Below are positions 47,957 to 57,201 of a stretch of DNA of 64,000 bases, piece after piece. Made by a program: the position numbers and the translations under genes. The stretch's first letter is position 1. Each line of letters opens with the position of its first letter. The DNA is from Saccharospirillum sp. MSK14-1 (GTDB taxonomy: Bacteria > Pseudomonadota > Gammaproteobacteria > Pseudomonadales > Natronospirillaceae). Below the pieces are notes generated by a model. It searched no databases, had not been told where the DNA came from, and worked only from the letters and a program-made list of their open reading frames with translations. The stretch spans positions 62,001 to 126,000 of the forward strand of contig NZ_MIES01000026.1 of NCBI RefSeq assembly GCF_003054965.1. The letters are read 5' to 3'.

Positions 47957-47983
47957 ACCCTCAGGGACTGAGGGTTATTCTCT
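47957..47983 (+). terminator. Terminator after the third chemoreceptor gene
   Basis: A 7-8-bp stem (CCCTCAG at 47958-47964 with CTGAGGG at 47968-47974) with a 3-nt loop is followed by TTATTCTCTT. It starts 9 bases after the stop codon and lies between two convergent transcription units. Confidence 0.75.
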
Positions 47984-48002
47984 TAGGAAGGGTCGACACG
48001 CG

Positions 48003-48362
48003 CTACGTCAGTTTGGCCACTGCCGCGACTAACGTCTCTGGATTAAAGGGTTTCACTAACCAGGCTTTGGCGCCTGCCGCACGGCCGGCCTGCTTCATGT
48101 CATCGCCCGACTCTGTGGTTAACATCAAGATCGGGACTGAGCATGACCCGGCTTCTGTTTGATTTCCTTCAGCAATGTAATGCCGTCCATGTTCGGCATA
48201 TTGACATCGGTAATCACCAACTGGAAAGACGTGCCATCTAACTTTGTTAAGGCATCAGCACCGTCTTTGGCTACTACGACGTTATAGCCTTGGCTTTTAA
48301 GCGACACCACCACTTGCCGAATGGATGCCGAATCATCAACTACCAAAATATTTTTTTGACAT
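48003..48362 (-). pseudogene. CheY-like response regulator, broken by two frameshifts
   Basis: Read with two corrections, this is a 119-120-residue single-domain response regulator of the chemotaxis type: N-terminal MSKNILVVDDSASIRQ, phospho-acceptor Asp in LVITDVNMPNMDG, then PILMLTTES, and the conserved Lys in KAWLVKPFNPETL. The natural ATG at 48360-48362 is out of frame because an A-run has seven bases (48351-48357 on the plus strand, as T) where six are needed. A base is missing near 48136, where CAGTCCCG would have to be CAGTTCCCG or similar. It follows the broken chemoreceptor gene by 8 bp. It is either a real pseudogene or contains sequencing errors. Confidence 0.8.
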
Positions 48363-48370
48363 AAAGTTTT

Positions 48371-49581
48371 CTAAAAAAACGTCAAGTCTGAAGTATCATC
48401 GTTCGATTTATTGCTGCTTTTTTCCGCTTGCAGACCAAGCGTAACCCTTTCCATATCCGTCGTAGCTAACGACTTCATAATCTCCACCAAATCCGGAATG
48501 ATCGATAAGGGCTCATCGCGTTCTCGAATTGCAGTTGCAGCTACCTGCAATAACTGAGTGAGATGATCCAATGTTTGACTAACGCGGTCTTAAAATTGCA
48601 AATGAATGATCAAGTCACTGGCAATCGATTCAATGTCTTTTTGACTCTCGATCAGCGCCTGAACATCCGATTTTACCGATTGCGAATAACGGCTAAGGTC
48701 ACTCAGTGCTGTATCGATCGCACCTTCACTTTTACGATGTACCTCATCCGATAACCGCTGTGATTCAGCAACGCTGTTCTGCGCCTGATTAATCACTTCG
48801 TGAAAACCACCCACCGTTTTACGAATTTCCTCACCGGTCTGTGACGACTCCGATGCGAGCTTTCTCACCTCATCTGCTACAACCGCAAACCCACGACCGG
48901 CTTCACCTGCGCGTGCTGACTCGATGGCCGCATTCAATGCCAATAAATTGATTTTCTCGGCGATTTTTCAACAGCCTCAGTCGCCGTCTCTAGTTGCGAT
49001 AATTCACCGGATAACGCATTGACCTTAAGCTGTGACTCCGCTTCAACCTGCTCTGACTGAGCCAACGTTTCCCACAGTTCATCCATGGAAATCTTTACTT
49101 GCTGAGCGAACTGATCAATGTCACCCAACGACTTCAGAATATTGGTATTATCGCTGCGGTTACCGCCCATACTGAGTATGTTGTTCATGTATTGAAAACG
49201 CTCGGTTAACACCGACACCGATGATTCCATATCACTGCGTACTTTGATCAGTTGCGTTTCAACTAACGGCAATGTTTGTTGCAGCGCCAACAATACTTTT
49301 TCAGAATGCTCTTTGCGTTCTTCACGGCGCTGTTCTCGAAGAATTTCATCGCGGCTAAACTCAATTTGTTGCTGTTGGTATTGCCGATTTCTGCGCATCA
49401 CCCAAACGTTGGCTGCCACACCCGCCAACAACACCAAAAATAAAAAGCCATTAGGCGTTGCATAAGGCCAGAAAAACCCGCCTAGACCAAAACCTAACAA
49501 CATGTTGCCCAACGTGCCGATCAGCCAATAGAGCCTAATCTTACTGTTAATAGACGACTTTATTTTTTCCAATACAGGCAT
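48371..49581 (-). pseudogene. Short methyl-accepting chemotaxis-like protein, broken by a frameshift and a stop
   Basis: Corrected, this would be a protein of about 403 residues: two close membrane helices near the N-terminus (about 18-62, almost no periplasmic part), a coiled-coil region and a short signalling domain with [20 protein letters not shown] and [20 protein letters not shown]. The first lesion is an A-run of five at 48964-48968 where six are needed (GTTGAAAAATCG). The second is an in-frame TAA at 48590-48592 where a Gln codon (CAA) would restore LQFQDRVSQTLDHL. Codons look more AT-rich than in the three intact receptors. It probably formed a unit with the adjacent response regulator. 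Confidence 0.82.
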
Positions 49582-50102
49582 CTACCCTGATCCTTGAGTC
49601 GACTTTCAAAGAGAAAACCGCTAACCAAAAATGAACGATTTTTGGAGATTGAAATGACGTCGATATCTACTACCATTCCGCAGAAATTGTTTAGGCGTCA
49701 GCCATCAATAGACTCCGTCAAACAGTGACAGACCATCGTTGAATGCTAATGATCTGAGAGCCGTCTACGACCTCTGTTCGTATCGACTGTATGTTTTGAT
49801 CAATGATCAGCACAGCAACAAAAACAATGCTCCGTACTTGCAAAAAAGCTCATATAAACCAGTTGTAAAGAATGCTTTTTCAGGTAAAAAAGCGGCTCAA
49901 TTTCGACTGATTTTTGACGCAAAATCGCTGTTCGAAACGCGCATTTCATTCCAACAATGATGGTGTTTTAACGAACAGCGAACGAAAACCACCACGCACT
50001 TTCTATTCAACCCGCATCGTCGACTGAGGCGCTGACTTACCTGGCTGCAACAGCTTTGCAATACGCCCGCTTTAGGCTGTCATCTTTTTGCATGGAGTCC
50101 TT
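49582..50102. other. Non-coding AT-rich stretch between the receptor pseudogene and the TRAP gene
   Basis: About 520 bases with no convincing gene. A 73-residue open frame at 49739-49960 lacks a ribosome site and any family likeness. The region is AT-rich and must contain the promoter of the minus-strand receptor gene and that of the plus-strand TRAP-binding gene, but no clear element was recognised. Confidence 0.5.
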
Positions 50103-50999
50103 ATGCGACGCTTGCTGGTTTCCCTTTTAGCGTTTGGTGCCCTGACAACGGCGCAGGCCGTTGAACTGAAAATCGCCACGCAATATCCGCCTGGCTCACT
50201 GGCCGTCACCAGCCTGGCTGCCTTGGCCAACGATCTGTCCGACGCCACCGGTGGCGAGGTCGAACTTAAGCTCTATCCCAGTGGGGTTATGGGCAACGAT
50301 CCGACTGTGATGCGTAAGATTCGGGTTGGTCAATTGCATGGCGCGCTGGTATCGAGCAGTACACTGGCGTTGCTGGATGTACCCGCCGACGGCATCAGTC
50401 AGCCCTTCCAATTCGATTCACTGACGGCTGTAGATGACGCCCGCGTGCAGTTTGATGCCCGCATCAGAGCACAATTGCAGCAAGCAGGCTGGCAAGGCTT
50501 CGGGCCTCTCGATGGGGGGTTTGCCTATCTGATGTCGCAACGCCCCGTCGATGGCATGGCGGGTTTACAGTCCAGCAAACTCTGGTTGCCGGATACGCCG
50601 ACGGTGCGCGACCTAAGCCATCGTGTGGACATCGATTTTGCGGTGCTGGGAGTAGGTGACGTACTGGCAGCGCTCGAAACCGGTGCAATTAATGCCCTCA
50701 TTGCACCACCAGCGGCCGCCCTAACGTTGAATTGGCACAGCCGTTTGGACTACCTGACCGACCAACCGGTGGTCTATACCTGGGGCATGCTGATCTTGCC
50801 CGAACGCGCTCTGACACGGCTAACGGACGATCAGCGCCAGGCGCTGTTCAGTCGCCTTGAGCGCTGGGCCCGTGAACTGGATGCGCAGATGCGCCAGTCC
50901 AATGCGTCGGCCCGAACCGCCTTGCTCAGTCTGCTCACGCCCGTTTCCTTCGCGCCAACTGACTTACGCGACTTACGCCAGCAGCTGCCAATGCCATGA
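50103..50999 (+). CDS. TRAP transporter solute-binding protein (DctP-like), orphan
   Basis: The 298-residue exported protein has a signal peptide (RRLLVSLLAFGALTTAQAVE) and the DctP fold: LKIATQYPPGSLAVTSLAAL, then GGEVELKLYPSGVMGNDPTV and MRKIRVGQLHGALVSSSTLA. TRAP binding proteins capture C4-dicarboxylates and other organic acids. No dctQ or dctM membrane genes are adjacent, so it either works with a distant transporter or has a sensing role. GGAG lies 5 bases before the ATG. The ligand is unknown. Confidence 0.83.
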   Translation: MRRLLVSLLAFGALTTAQAVELKIATQYPPGSLAVTSLAALANDLSDATGGEVELKLYPSGVMGNDPTVMRKIRVGQLHGALVSSSTLALLDVPADGISQPFQFDSLTAVDDARVQFDARIRAQLQQAGWQGFGPLDGGFAYLMSQRPVDGMAGLQSSKLWLPDTPTVRDLSHRVDIDFAVLGVGDVLAALETGAINALIAPPAAALTLNWHSRLDYLTDQPVVYTWGMLILPERALTRLTDDQRQALFSRLERWARELDAQMRQSNASARTALLSLLTPVSFAPTDLRDLRQQLPMP

Positions 51000-51127
51000 T
51001 GCCGGAAACAGGTGTCGTTTCTGTCCGCTCAACTCGAACCGCTTGGTGTTAAAAGCCCAACCACGGTGGTTGGGTAACGCTTGGTAACACCCGGGTGTGA
51101 GCTTGTGTAACAGCCTGACTTTCATAA

Positions 51128-51153
51128 AAAAAGGCGCCCTTAGGCGCCTTTTT
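51128..51153. terminator. Bidirectional terminator
   Basis: AAAAAGGCGCC (51128-51138) pairs with GGCGCCTTTTT (51143-51153) around CTTA. T-runs occur on both strands, so it can end both the TRAP-binding gene and the convergent small gene at 51171. Confidence 0.88.
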
Positions 51154-51170
51154 ACGGTCTGAACGACCGA

Positions 51171-51362
51171 TCAGAACAGTTCCAGATCCAAGTCATCCAG
51201 ATCTTTGCGCAAGCGGTTTTGCTCCAGATGATCTTCAATCGCGCGACGCGCCGCCAATCGACGATGATTGGTGGAACGCTTATTTTCGCTGGTATCCGCC
51301 GGCTTGTGCAGTTGATTGTCTTCGATATTAGCCAGTTCCAAATCAAACAGATTCACAGACAT
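51171..51362 (-). CDS. PA3496-family-like small protein
   Basis: A 63-residue charged protein. The stretch HRRLAARRAIEDHLEQNRLR (about residues 33-52) followed by KDLDDLDLELF matches my memory of the PA3496 family, small proteins linked to envelope integrity in Pseudomonas and relatives. A GGAGCTGATCTC sequence precedes the ATG. It ends at a bidirectional terminator. The function is not known from the sequence alone. Confidence 0.65.
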   Translation of the reverse strand: MSVNLFDLELANIEDNQLHKPADTSENKRSTNHRRLAARRAIEDHLEQNRLRKDLDDLDLELF

Positions 51363-51618
51363 GAGATCAGCTCCTTTAAATGGCGACTGCCGTTTCTTGT
51401 TCTTTTTTGGTTTATCGACGCCAGGCTCCTGCCTGGTGCCTGACTGGAAAAACGCATTTTAGACCGCCGCTGTGGCAAAACTGTGAACGCCTAAGACCGT
51501 TCACGTTCGCTGCAACGACGACCGGATGACAAAATATAAGCAGGATATGTGCCCATGCGAGAAAGGTTCTCAGCCAGAGTACCCATGTGCGTGGGCATCC
51601 CGGGTGGATTGGCGCGAT

Positions 51619-54348
51619 TCAATGCACCCGATCGGTGTTGTCGAACACCTGAGGCAAGTTGGCGTGGCGAATGAGGGTAAACATCTCATCGGCGGGCAAG
51701 GGGCGGCTGATCAAATAGCCCTGAGCGTGGCCACAGCCCAGACGTTTTAAATAGTTCAGTTGCTCCCGGCTTTCCACGCCTTCGGCCACAACGCCCATTT
51801 TCAGGCTGTCGGCCATCGCCATGATGGCTTCGATCACCGGGCTGCTTTCACCCTGACGCCACTCCTGGATAAAGGAGCGGTCGATTTTCAACGTCTGAAT
51901 CGGGAATCGCTTCAGGTAATTGAGCGAGGTATAGCCCGTACCGAAATCATCCAGCGTTAAGCCCACGCCCAGGGTGCGCAGCTGATTCAGAAAATCCTGA
52001 GCGTGATTGGCGTCTTCCATCAGCATGGATTCGGTCACTTCCAGTTCCAGATAACGCGCTTCTAGGCTGGCTTGTTTGAGCGCATTGGCGACGCGATCAT
52101 AAAGATCTTCGCGGTACACCTGACTGGCGGAGAGGTTCACTGACACGGTGATGTCACCGAGGCCTTGTCGCTGCCAGCGGGCCGCATCCACACAAGCCCG
52201 TTGCAGCACCGCATCGCTGATCTGACCAATCAGACCGGCATCAATGGCCAGAGGAATAAAGTCTTCCGGATCAATCGGGCCGCGCTTGGGATGCTGCCAA
52301 CGCACCAAGGCTTCGACCGAATCGATCATGCCGGTTTTCAGGTTGAGCTTGGGTTGGTAATCGACTCGGAGTTGGTCACTGGTTGCCGCCTTGCTCAGTT
52401 CTTCCACCAGCTTACGCCGCTCAGCGGGCCGGTCGCTTAACGCCTGCCGGTAGAACAAGAGCGTGTTGCCGCCGCGCTGGCGTGCCTGCCCCATTGCCGT
52501 GATCGCTTGGTTAAGCAGCTGATGCAAATTGTCACGATGCACCAGACAGACGCCGAGGCTGGCGGTAATGATCAGCTCGTGCTCTTCAATCAGACTGGGC
52601 CGACTGACTTCTTCGAGCGCCATCAGCAACGCAGAATCGAGCGCCTGACGATCACCGCCGTAATCCAACAACAAGGCAAATTCATCGCCACCCAGACGAG
52701 CCACCGAGCGAACCGGATCCTGAAGATTGTTCAGACGCGCAGAGACATCGCGCAACAGCTGGTCACCGATGTCCTGACCCAGGCTTTCGTTAATGGCCTT
52801 AAAACGATCCAGGTTCAGTACCGCCACCGCGTACTGATTCGACATCAGCGGTTCATGACTTTCAAACTGCTTGAGCAGCTGGTGGAAGTAGGCGCGATTG
52901 AACAGGCCGGTCAGCTTGTCATAGTTATTCAGGTAATCGAGTTCCAGCGCCGTGTGTTGTTGCTCGGTCAGATCGCGGACAATGCCCAGATAATGGCTGG
53001 TGCGACCTTCTGTACTGCGAATGGCTGTTAAGGTCAGGCGCATCGGAAAGCGATGATGACCATCGCGCAAGGCCACAATTTCACCCTGCCAGCGACCGTT
53101 ATTGGTCATGCCTTGAGCAATACGATTGCGTTGTTCAGTGCGAATCACATCGAACAAACCATGGCCGACCAACTGGCTCTTCTGGCGGCCCAAGACCTGA
53201 CTGAACACTCGGTTACAGGTGCGCAGACGCTGATCGCTGTCGAGAATAAACACGCCATCCGGGCTGTTATTGAACAAGGAAGACGACAGCCGCAACTCTT
53301 CTTGCAAGCGCATGTCTTTGGAGATATCACGGCGCGTACCCACCATTCGTTGAGGCCGGCCCTGATCATCACGCGAGATAACGCGGCCGCTGTCTTCCAG
53401 CCAGATCGGCCGGTCGGCATCGGGGCGGTGCAATCGATAGCGCGCGTGATAAAAACGCGTGCGACCTTTGAGATGAGCGCGCAACGCCCGCCGCACCAAG
53501 GCGCGATCCGCGGCGTCGACCCAGGATTCCAGGTCGATGTAATCCACCGCATCGGTCACCTGACCAAAAAACCGCTGCTGATCGGAGTGATACACACGTC
53601 GGCCGCTGATGTCCCAGTCCCAGAAACCGATACCGCTGGCGGCCATCGCCATGTTCATCTGCTCTTCGCTTTTCAGCAGCGTCTGGTTGACCTGCTGGCG
53701 CAAACTCACTTCATCGTTCAGACGTTGGTTGATCGCTTCCAACTCAGCCGTGCGGCGGCCGACAATGCTCTCCAACTGATCGCGATGACGCGAAAGCTGC
53801 GTGGTCAAGCGCCGGCGGTCAATCAAACTTTCCAGGTTACGATACGCCATGTTACTGGCCTGCCAAGACGCCAGCAGAATCAGCATCATTAAGGGTAAAT
53901 GCAGTTCGAATAAGGTTTTTTGCGACAATCCTGGATCGGACAGAGCCGGGATCAACAGCACGGGCAGGCACGCCATCAACTGGCTGCGCCACTGTGGAAT
54001 CAGCGCAATACAGGCCAACACAGCATAAGCAATGCCCAGTGTATGGCACAGGCCACCCATGCTCGCCTGAACGCCCCAATAAATGCCATGAGCACCGGCA
54101 AGCGTCGCAATCCAGACATCGGGCCGCCAGCCAGGGCGCATTTTTAAATGCTGACCGCCCCAATAAGAGAACGCCACGCCACCCAGCGTTAACGTCGTTA
54201 TCAATGGCAGTTCATAGTTGGAGAACAGCGTCTGGCGCATCCACAGACAGACAATCGCCAGCAGCAGGGAACTGACCCAGAGCAGCAAGCTGTAGCGCAA
54301 CAACAATGTTTGGCGCAAAAACCGCAGCGTGTCTTGGGGCTGGTGCAT
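51619..54348 (-). CDS. Membrane PAS-GGDEF-EAL protein (cyclic-di-GMP turnover)
   Basis: From the ATG at 54348 this is a 909-residue inner-membrane signalling protein. About six hydrophobic segments (15-190) precede a coiled coil, two PAS domains (roughly 240-370 and 375-490), a GGDEF domain with an intact ARLGGDEFALLLD (about 595) and an EAL domain with DSVEALVRWQHPKRGPIDPE (about 700) and LDDFGTGYTSLNYLKRFPIQ (about 815). Both catalytic motifs look intact, so it may make and break cyclic-di-GMP. A different ATG at 54510 has a perfect GGAGG and would add 54 residues; I prefer 54348 because a -10-like TATACT lies between the two. Confidence 0.9.
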   Translation of the reverse strand: MHQPQDTLRFLRQTLLLRYSLLLWVSSLLLAIVCLWMRQTLFSNYELPLITTLTLGGVAFSYWGGQHLKMRPGWRPDVWIATLAGAHGIYWGVQASMGGLCHTLGIAYAVLACIALIPQWRSQLMACLPVLLIPALSDPGLSQKTLFELHLPLMMLILLASWQASNMAYRNLESLIDRRRLTTQLSRHRDQLESIVGRRTAELEAINQRLNDEVSLRQQVNQTLLKSEEQMNMAMAASGIGFWDWDISGRRVYHSDQQRFFGQVTDAVDYIDLESWVDAADRALVRRALRAHLKGRTRFYHARYRLHRPDADRPIWLEDSGRVISRDDQGRPQRMVGTRRDISKDMRLQEELRLSSSLFNNSPDGVFILDSDQRLRTCNRVFSQVLGRQKSQLVGHGLFDVIRTEQRNRIAQGMTNNGRWQGEIVALRDGHHRFPMRLTLTAIRSTEGRTSHYLGIVRDLTEQQHTALELDYLNNYDKLTGLFNRAYFHQLLKQFESHEPLMSNQYAVAVLNLDRFKAINESLGQDIGDQLLRDVSARLNNLQDPVRSVARLGGDEFALLLDYGGDRQALDSALLMALEEVSRPSLIEEHELIITASLGVCLVHRDNLHQLLNQAITAMGQARQRGGNTLLFYRQALSDRPAERRKLVEELSKAATSDQLRVDYQPKLNLKTGMIDSVEALVRWQHPKRGPIDPEDFIPLAIDAGLIGQISDAVLQRACVDAARWQRQGLGDITVSVNLSASQVYREDLYDRVANALKQASLEARYLELEVTESMLMEDANHAQDFLNQLRTLGVGLTLDDFGTGYTSLNYLKRFPIQTLKIDRSFIQEWRQGESSPVIEAIMAMADSLKMGVVAEGVESREQLNYLKRLGCGHAQGYLISRPLPADEMFTLIRHANLPQVFDNTDRVH

Positions 54349-54383
54349 GAATACTTCGCCAGGGACCGGGAGGGTGCCGAATT

Positions 54384-54417
54384 GAGAATGACCATCATCA
54401 GTATAGTGCACATTCTC
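54384..54417 (-). promoter_or_regulatory. Dyad around a -10-like element before the GGDEF-EAL gene
   Basis: GAGAATG (54384-54390) and CATTCTC (54411-54417) form a perfect 7-bp inverted repeat with 20 bases between. On the minus strand the spacer contains TATACT (54400-54405), a good -10 element, without a good -35 sequence. The arrangement suggests a regulated promoter whose operator halves flank the -10. Not tested; the longer reading frame from 54510 would make it coding. Confidence 0.35.
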
Positions 54418-54722
54418 GGGATTACCGGCCAAAGGCGGCTTCGTGCCCGGTTTTTTTGTATTTTTAAATGAACGCCCGGTCAGCGGTGAAAAGGAACGCC
54501 GTTTCATCATCGTTCCACCTCCGCAACCTCGACACTCACCCCGCAACGGCGGCTCCAGATCAACTTGTTCATAGCCTTTCATAGCTCTGTATCACCCAGA
54601 GGCCGCTAGGCTAATCCTCTATCGTTTGAATATTCGTTTGAATCTACGTGGTATTTTGCGGTGGCCAGTGGCCATTTGACTCGATTTTTAGTCATCCACC
54701 TTCTACAGCCAGCCATCGCTTC

Positions 54723-54754
54723 TGGTACACTGCTTCACCTGTTTTTATGTACAG
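54723..54754 (+). promoter_or_regulatory. uvrD promoter with LexA box
   Basis: TGGTACACT (54723-54731) is an extended -10 element. Eight bases downstream, CTGTTTTTATGTACAG (54739-54754) has the LexA form CTGT-N8-ACAG exactly. It ends 10 bases before the uvrD start. E. coli uvrD also carries a LexA site near its promoter, so SOS control of this gene is well supported. Confidence 0.8.
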
Positions 54755-54764
54755 CTGTTTGCCG

Positions 54765-56930
54765 ATGGATCTGAACACCTTGCTCGACCAACTGAATCCC
54801 GAACAACGCCAGGCCGTGGAAAGCGACGCCCAGCATTTGCTGGTGCTCGCCGGTGCGGGCAGTGGTAAGACACGGGTGCTGACCCATCGCATTGCCTGGC
54901 TGATTGCCGCCGGGCTCGCGTCGCCTTATTCCGTCCTGTCGGTCACCTTCACCAACAAAGCGGCGCGCGAAATGCGTGGCCGAGTCGAAGAGTTACTCGA
55001 AGCGCCGAGCACCGGTTTGTGGTTGGGTACCTTTCACGGTTTGGCGCATCGGCTATTGAAAGCCCACACCGTCGATGCCGGGCTGCCAGAAAACTTTCAG
55101 GTGATGGACAGCGACGACCAGCTGCGACTGGTGAAACGGGTGATGACCGAGCTGGGCATTCCCGACGACCGCGTACCGCCCAAGCAGGCTCAGGGTTATA
55201 TCAACCGTCAAAAAGACGAAGGCATTCGCGCCCGCTATACCCAAAGCAGCGGCGACTGGTTCGGCGATACGCTGGTACAAATCTACGGCGCCTATGAAGA
55301 GTTATGCGAACGCTCCGGCCTGGTCGACTTCGGCGAACTGCTGCTGCGCGCTCATGAGTTGTGGCTGAACCAACCACACATTCTGGCGCACTACCAACAA
55401 CGCTTTACTCATTTGTTGGTGGACGAATTTCAGGACATCAACACCATTCAGTACGCCTGGCTGCGCGTTTTGGCTGGCGAGCGCTTAAGCCTCACCATCG
55501 TCGGCGACGACGATCAGTCCATTTACGGCTGGCGTGGCGCTCGCGTCGAAACCATTCAAACCTTCGAGCACGACTTTCCCGGCACGCACATTGTGCGGCT
55601 GGAGCAAAACTACCGCTCCACCTCGACCATTCTCGATGCTGCCAACGCCGTTATCGCCCGCAACCCGGCTCGCCTGGGTAAAAGCCTCTGGACCGACGGC
55701 GACAAAGGCGACCCGATTCGACTCTATGCCGCCTTTAATGAGCAAGACGAAGCGCGTTATGTGGCCGACGAAATCAGTAGGCTGATCGACGGCGGCACCA
55801 ATGCCAATGACATCGCCATGCTCTATCGCTCCAATGCCCAAAGCCGGGTGTTGGAAGAAGCGCTGATTCACAGTCAAATTCCCTACCGCATTTACGGCGG
55901 CCAACGTTTCTACGAACGGTTGGAAATTCGCAACAGCATTGCCTACCTGCGCATGGTGCTGAACCGTCAGGACGACGCCGCCTTCGAACGCATTCACAAC
56001 GTGCCGACGCGCGGTATCGGCGGTAAAACGGTCGAAGCCATTCGCATCATCGCGCGCGACCAAGGCTGTTCTTTATGGGAAGCCAGCGCCAACGCCATTG
56101 AAAACAAAGTGCTGCCCACCCGCGCGGCCAATGCCCTAAGTGATTTCATGTTGCTGATCGCCGATCTCGAAGCGCTGATCAGCGAGCAAGACGAACTGGG
56201 CAAGATGGTCGAGAAAATCAACGACGCCTCTGGCCTGATCGAACATCACGAAAAAGAAAAAGGCGAAAAGGGCCGGGCGCGCATCGAAAACCTGCAGGAA
56301 CTGGTCACCGCTGCCCAAAGTTTTGCCGGTGATGATGACGCCGAGACACCCATACAACTACTGGCGCAATTTTTAGGCGAAGCCTCGCTGGATGCCGGTG
56401 ACCGCCAGGCCGATGAATTCGAAGACAGCGTAAACTTAATGACGCTGCACTCAGCCAAAGGTCTGGAATTCGAGCAGGTCTTTCTGGTCGGTATGGAAGA
56501 AGGCTTATTCCCGCATAAGATGTCGATGGACGACGCCAGCGGTTTGCAGGAAGAACGCCGTCTGGCGTATGTCGGTATCACCCGCGCGCGCAAAAACCTG
56601 ACCCTGACTTACGCCGAAAGCCGACGCCTGTATGGCTCAGAACAATTCAATTCGGTATCGCGTTTTATCAAAGAAATTCCCGCGGAACTGATGAACGAAG
56701 TACGACTGCGTTCATCGGTATCACGACCGGTCAGTTTTGGTTTGCAGGAAGATATGGCGATGGACGCCGGTGGCTTCAGTTTGGGCCAGCGCGTACTGCA
56801 CCCGATGTTTGGTGAAGGTACCTTGATCAACGCTGAAGGTGGTGGTGCCCAGGCGCGCGTGCAAGTTGCCTTTGATGACGGCAGCGAGCGCTGGCTGATG
56901 ATGCAGTATGCGAAGTTAGAGGTGATTTAA
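54765..56930 (+). CDS. uvrD: DNA helicase II UvrD
   Basis: This 3'-5' superfamily 1 helicase acts in nucleotide-excision repair, mismatch repair and removal of RecA or stalled polymerase. The 721-residue length is normal. Motifs are in order: Walker A VLAGAGSGKTRVLTHRIAWL (about residue 28), LLVDEFQDINTIQYAWLR (motif II, about 217), VGDDDQSIYGWRGARVET (about 246), RLEQNYRSTSTILDAAN (about 280), MTLHSAKGLEFEQVFLVGME (motif V, about 560) and VGITRARKNLTL (motif VI, about 605). The C-terminal tudor-like tail (LGQRVLHPMFGEGTLI) is present. The ATG at 54765 lies just after a LexA box, which rules out longer starts. Confidence 0.96.
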   Translation: MDLNTLLDQLNPEQRQAVESDAQHLLVLAGAGSGKTRVLTHRIAWLIAAGLASPYSVLSVTFTNKAAREMRGRVEELLEAPSTGLWLGTFHGLAHRLLKAHTVDAGLPENFQVMDSDDQLRLVKRVMTELGIPDDRVPPKQAQGYINRQKDEGIRARYTQSSGDWFGDTLVQIYGAYEELCERSGLVDFGELLLRAHELWLNQPHILAHYQQRFTHLLVDEFQDINTIQYAWLRVLAGERLSLTIVGDDDQSIYGWRGARVETIQTFEHDFPGTHIVRLEQNYRSTSTILDAANAVIARNPARLGKSLWTDGDKGDPIRLYAAFNEQDEARYVADEISRLIDGGTNANDIAMLYRSNAQSRVLEEALIHSQIPYRIYGGQRFYERLEIRNSIAYLRMVLNRQDDAAFERIHNVPTRGIGGKTVEAIRIIARDQGCSLWEASANAIENKVLPTRAANALSDFMLLIADLEALISEQDELGKMVEKINDASGLIEHHEKEKGEKGRARIENLQELVTAAQSFAGDDDAETPIQLLAQFLGEASLDAGDRQADEFEDSVNLMTLHSAKGLEFEQVFLVGMEEGLFPHKMSMDDASGLQEERRLAYVGITRARKNLTLTYAESRRLYGSEQFNSVSRFIKEIPAELMNEVRLRSSVSRPVSFGLQEDMAMDAGGFSLGQRVLHPMFGEGTLINAEGGGAQARVQVAFDDGSERWLMMQYAKLEVI

Positions 56931-56959
56931 TGTTGTTTTTATCGACTGGAAAAAACTGA

Positions 56960-57178
56960 ATGCGCGCTTCCCTTCGTGAAAAAATTATCCAGGTTTGCGA
57001 CCAGAAAATCGCCACCAAAGGCGATAACGTTGGGTTGTCGTTTTATGCATTCTTTGCCAACAAAAATAACGACCCCAACTTACTGATGGAAGCAGCCACC
57101 TGGTGGATCAAGACGCACGAGCTGGACCATTTTGAAAAGGCGGTGAAGATTAAAAAGATGATATTGGCAGATAACTGA
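56960..57178 (+). CDS. DUF6500-like small protein
   Basis: The 72-residue protein (SLREKIIQVCDQKIATKG, GLSFYAFFANKNNDPNLLME, then AATWWIKTHELDHFEKAVKI) looks like a small conserved family found in marine gammaproteobacteria, which I recall as DUF6500. It has no signal or membrane segment. It starts 30 bases after the uvrD stop. Function unknown. Confidence 0.7.
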   Translation: MRASLREKIIQVCDQKIATKGDNVGLSFYAFFANKNNDPNLLMEAATWWIKTHELDHFEKAVKIKKMILADN

Positions 57179-57201
57179 AGCCTGCCTCCCTCCGCACTGA
57201 A

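Noticed and set aside
49739-49960. A 73-residue open frame in the AT-rich gap
   Set aside because: No ribosome site, no known family, and a composition like non-coding DNA.
53053-53892. A 279-residue plus-strand frame inside the GGDEF-EAL gene
   Set aside because: Antisense to two PAS domains with clear motifs; no ribosome site or domain of its own.
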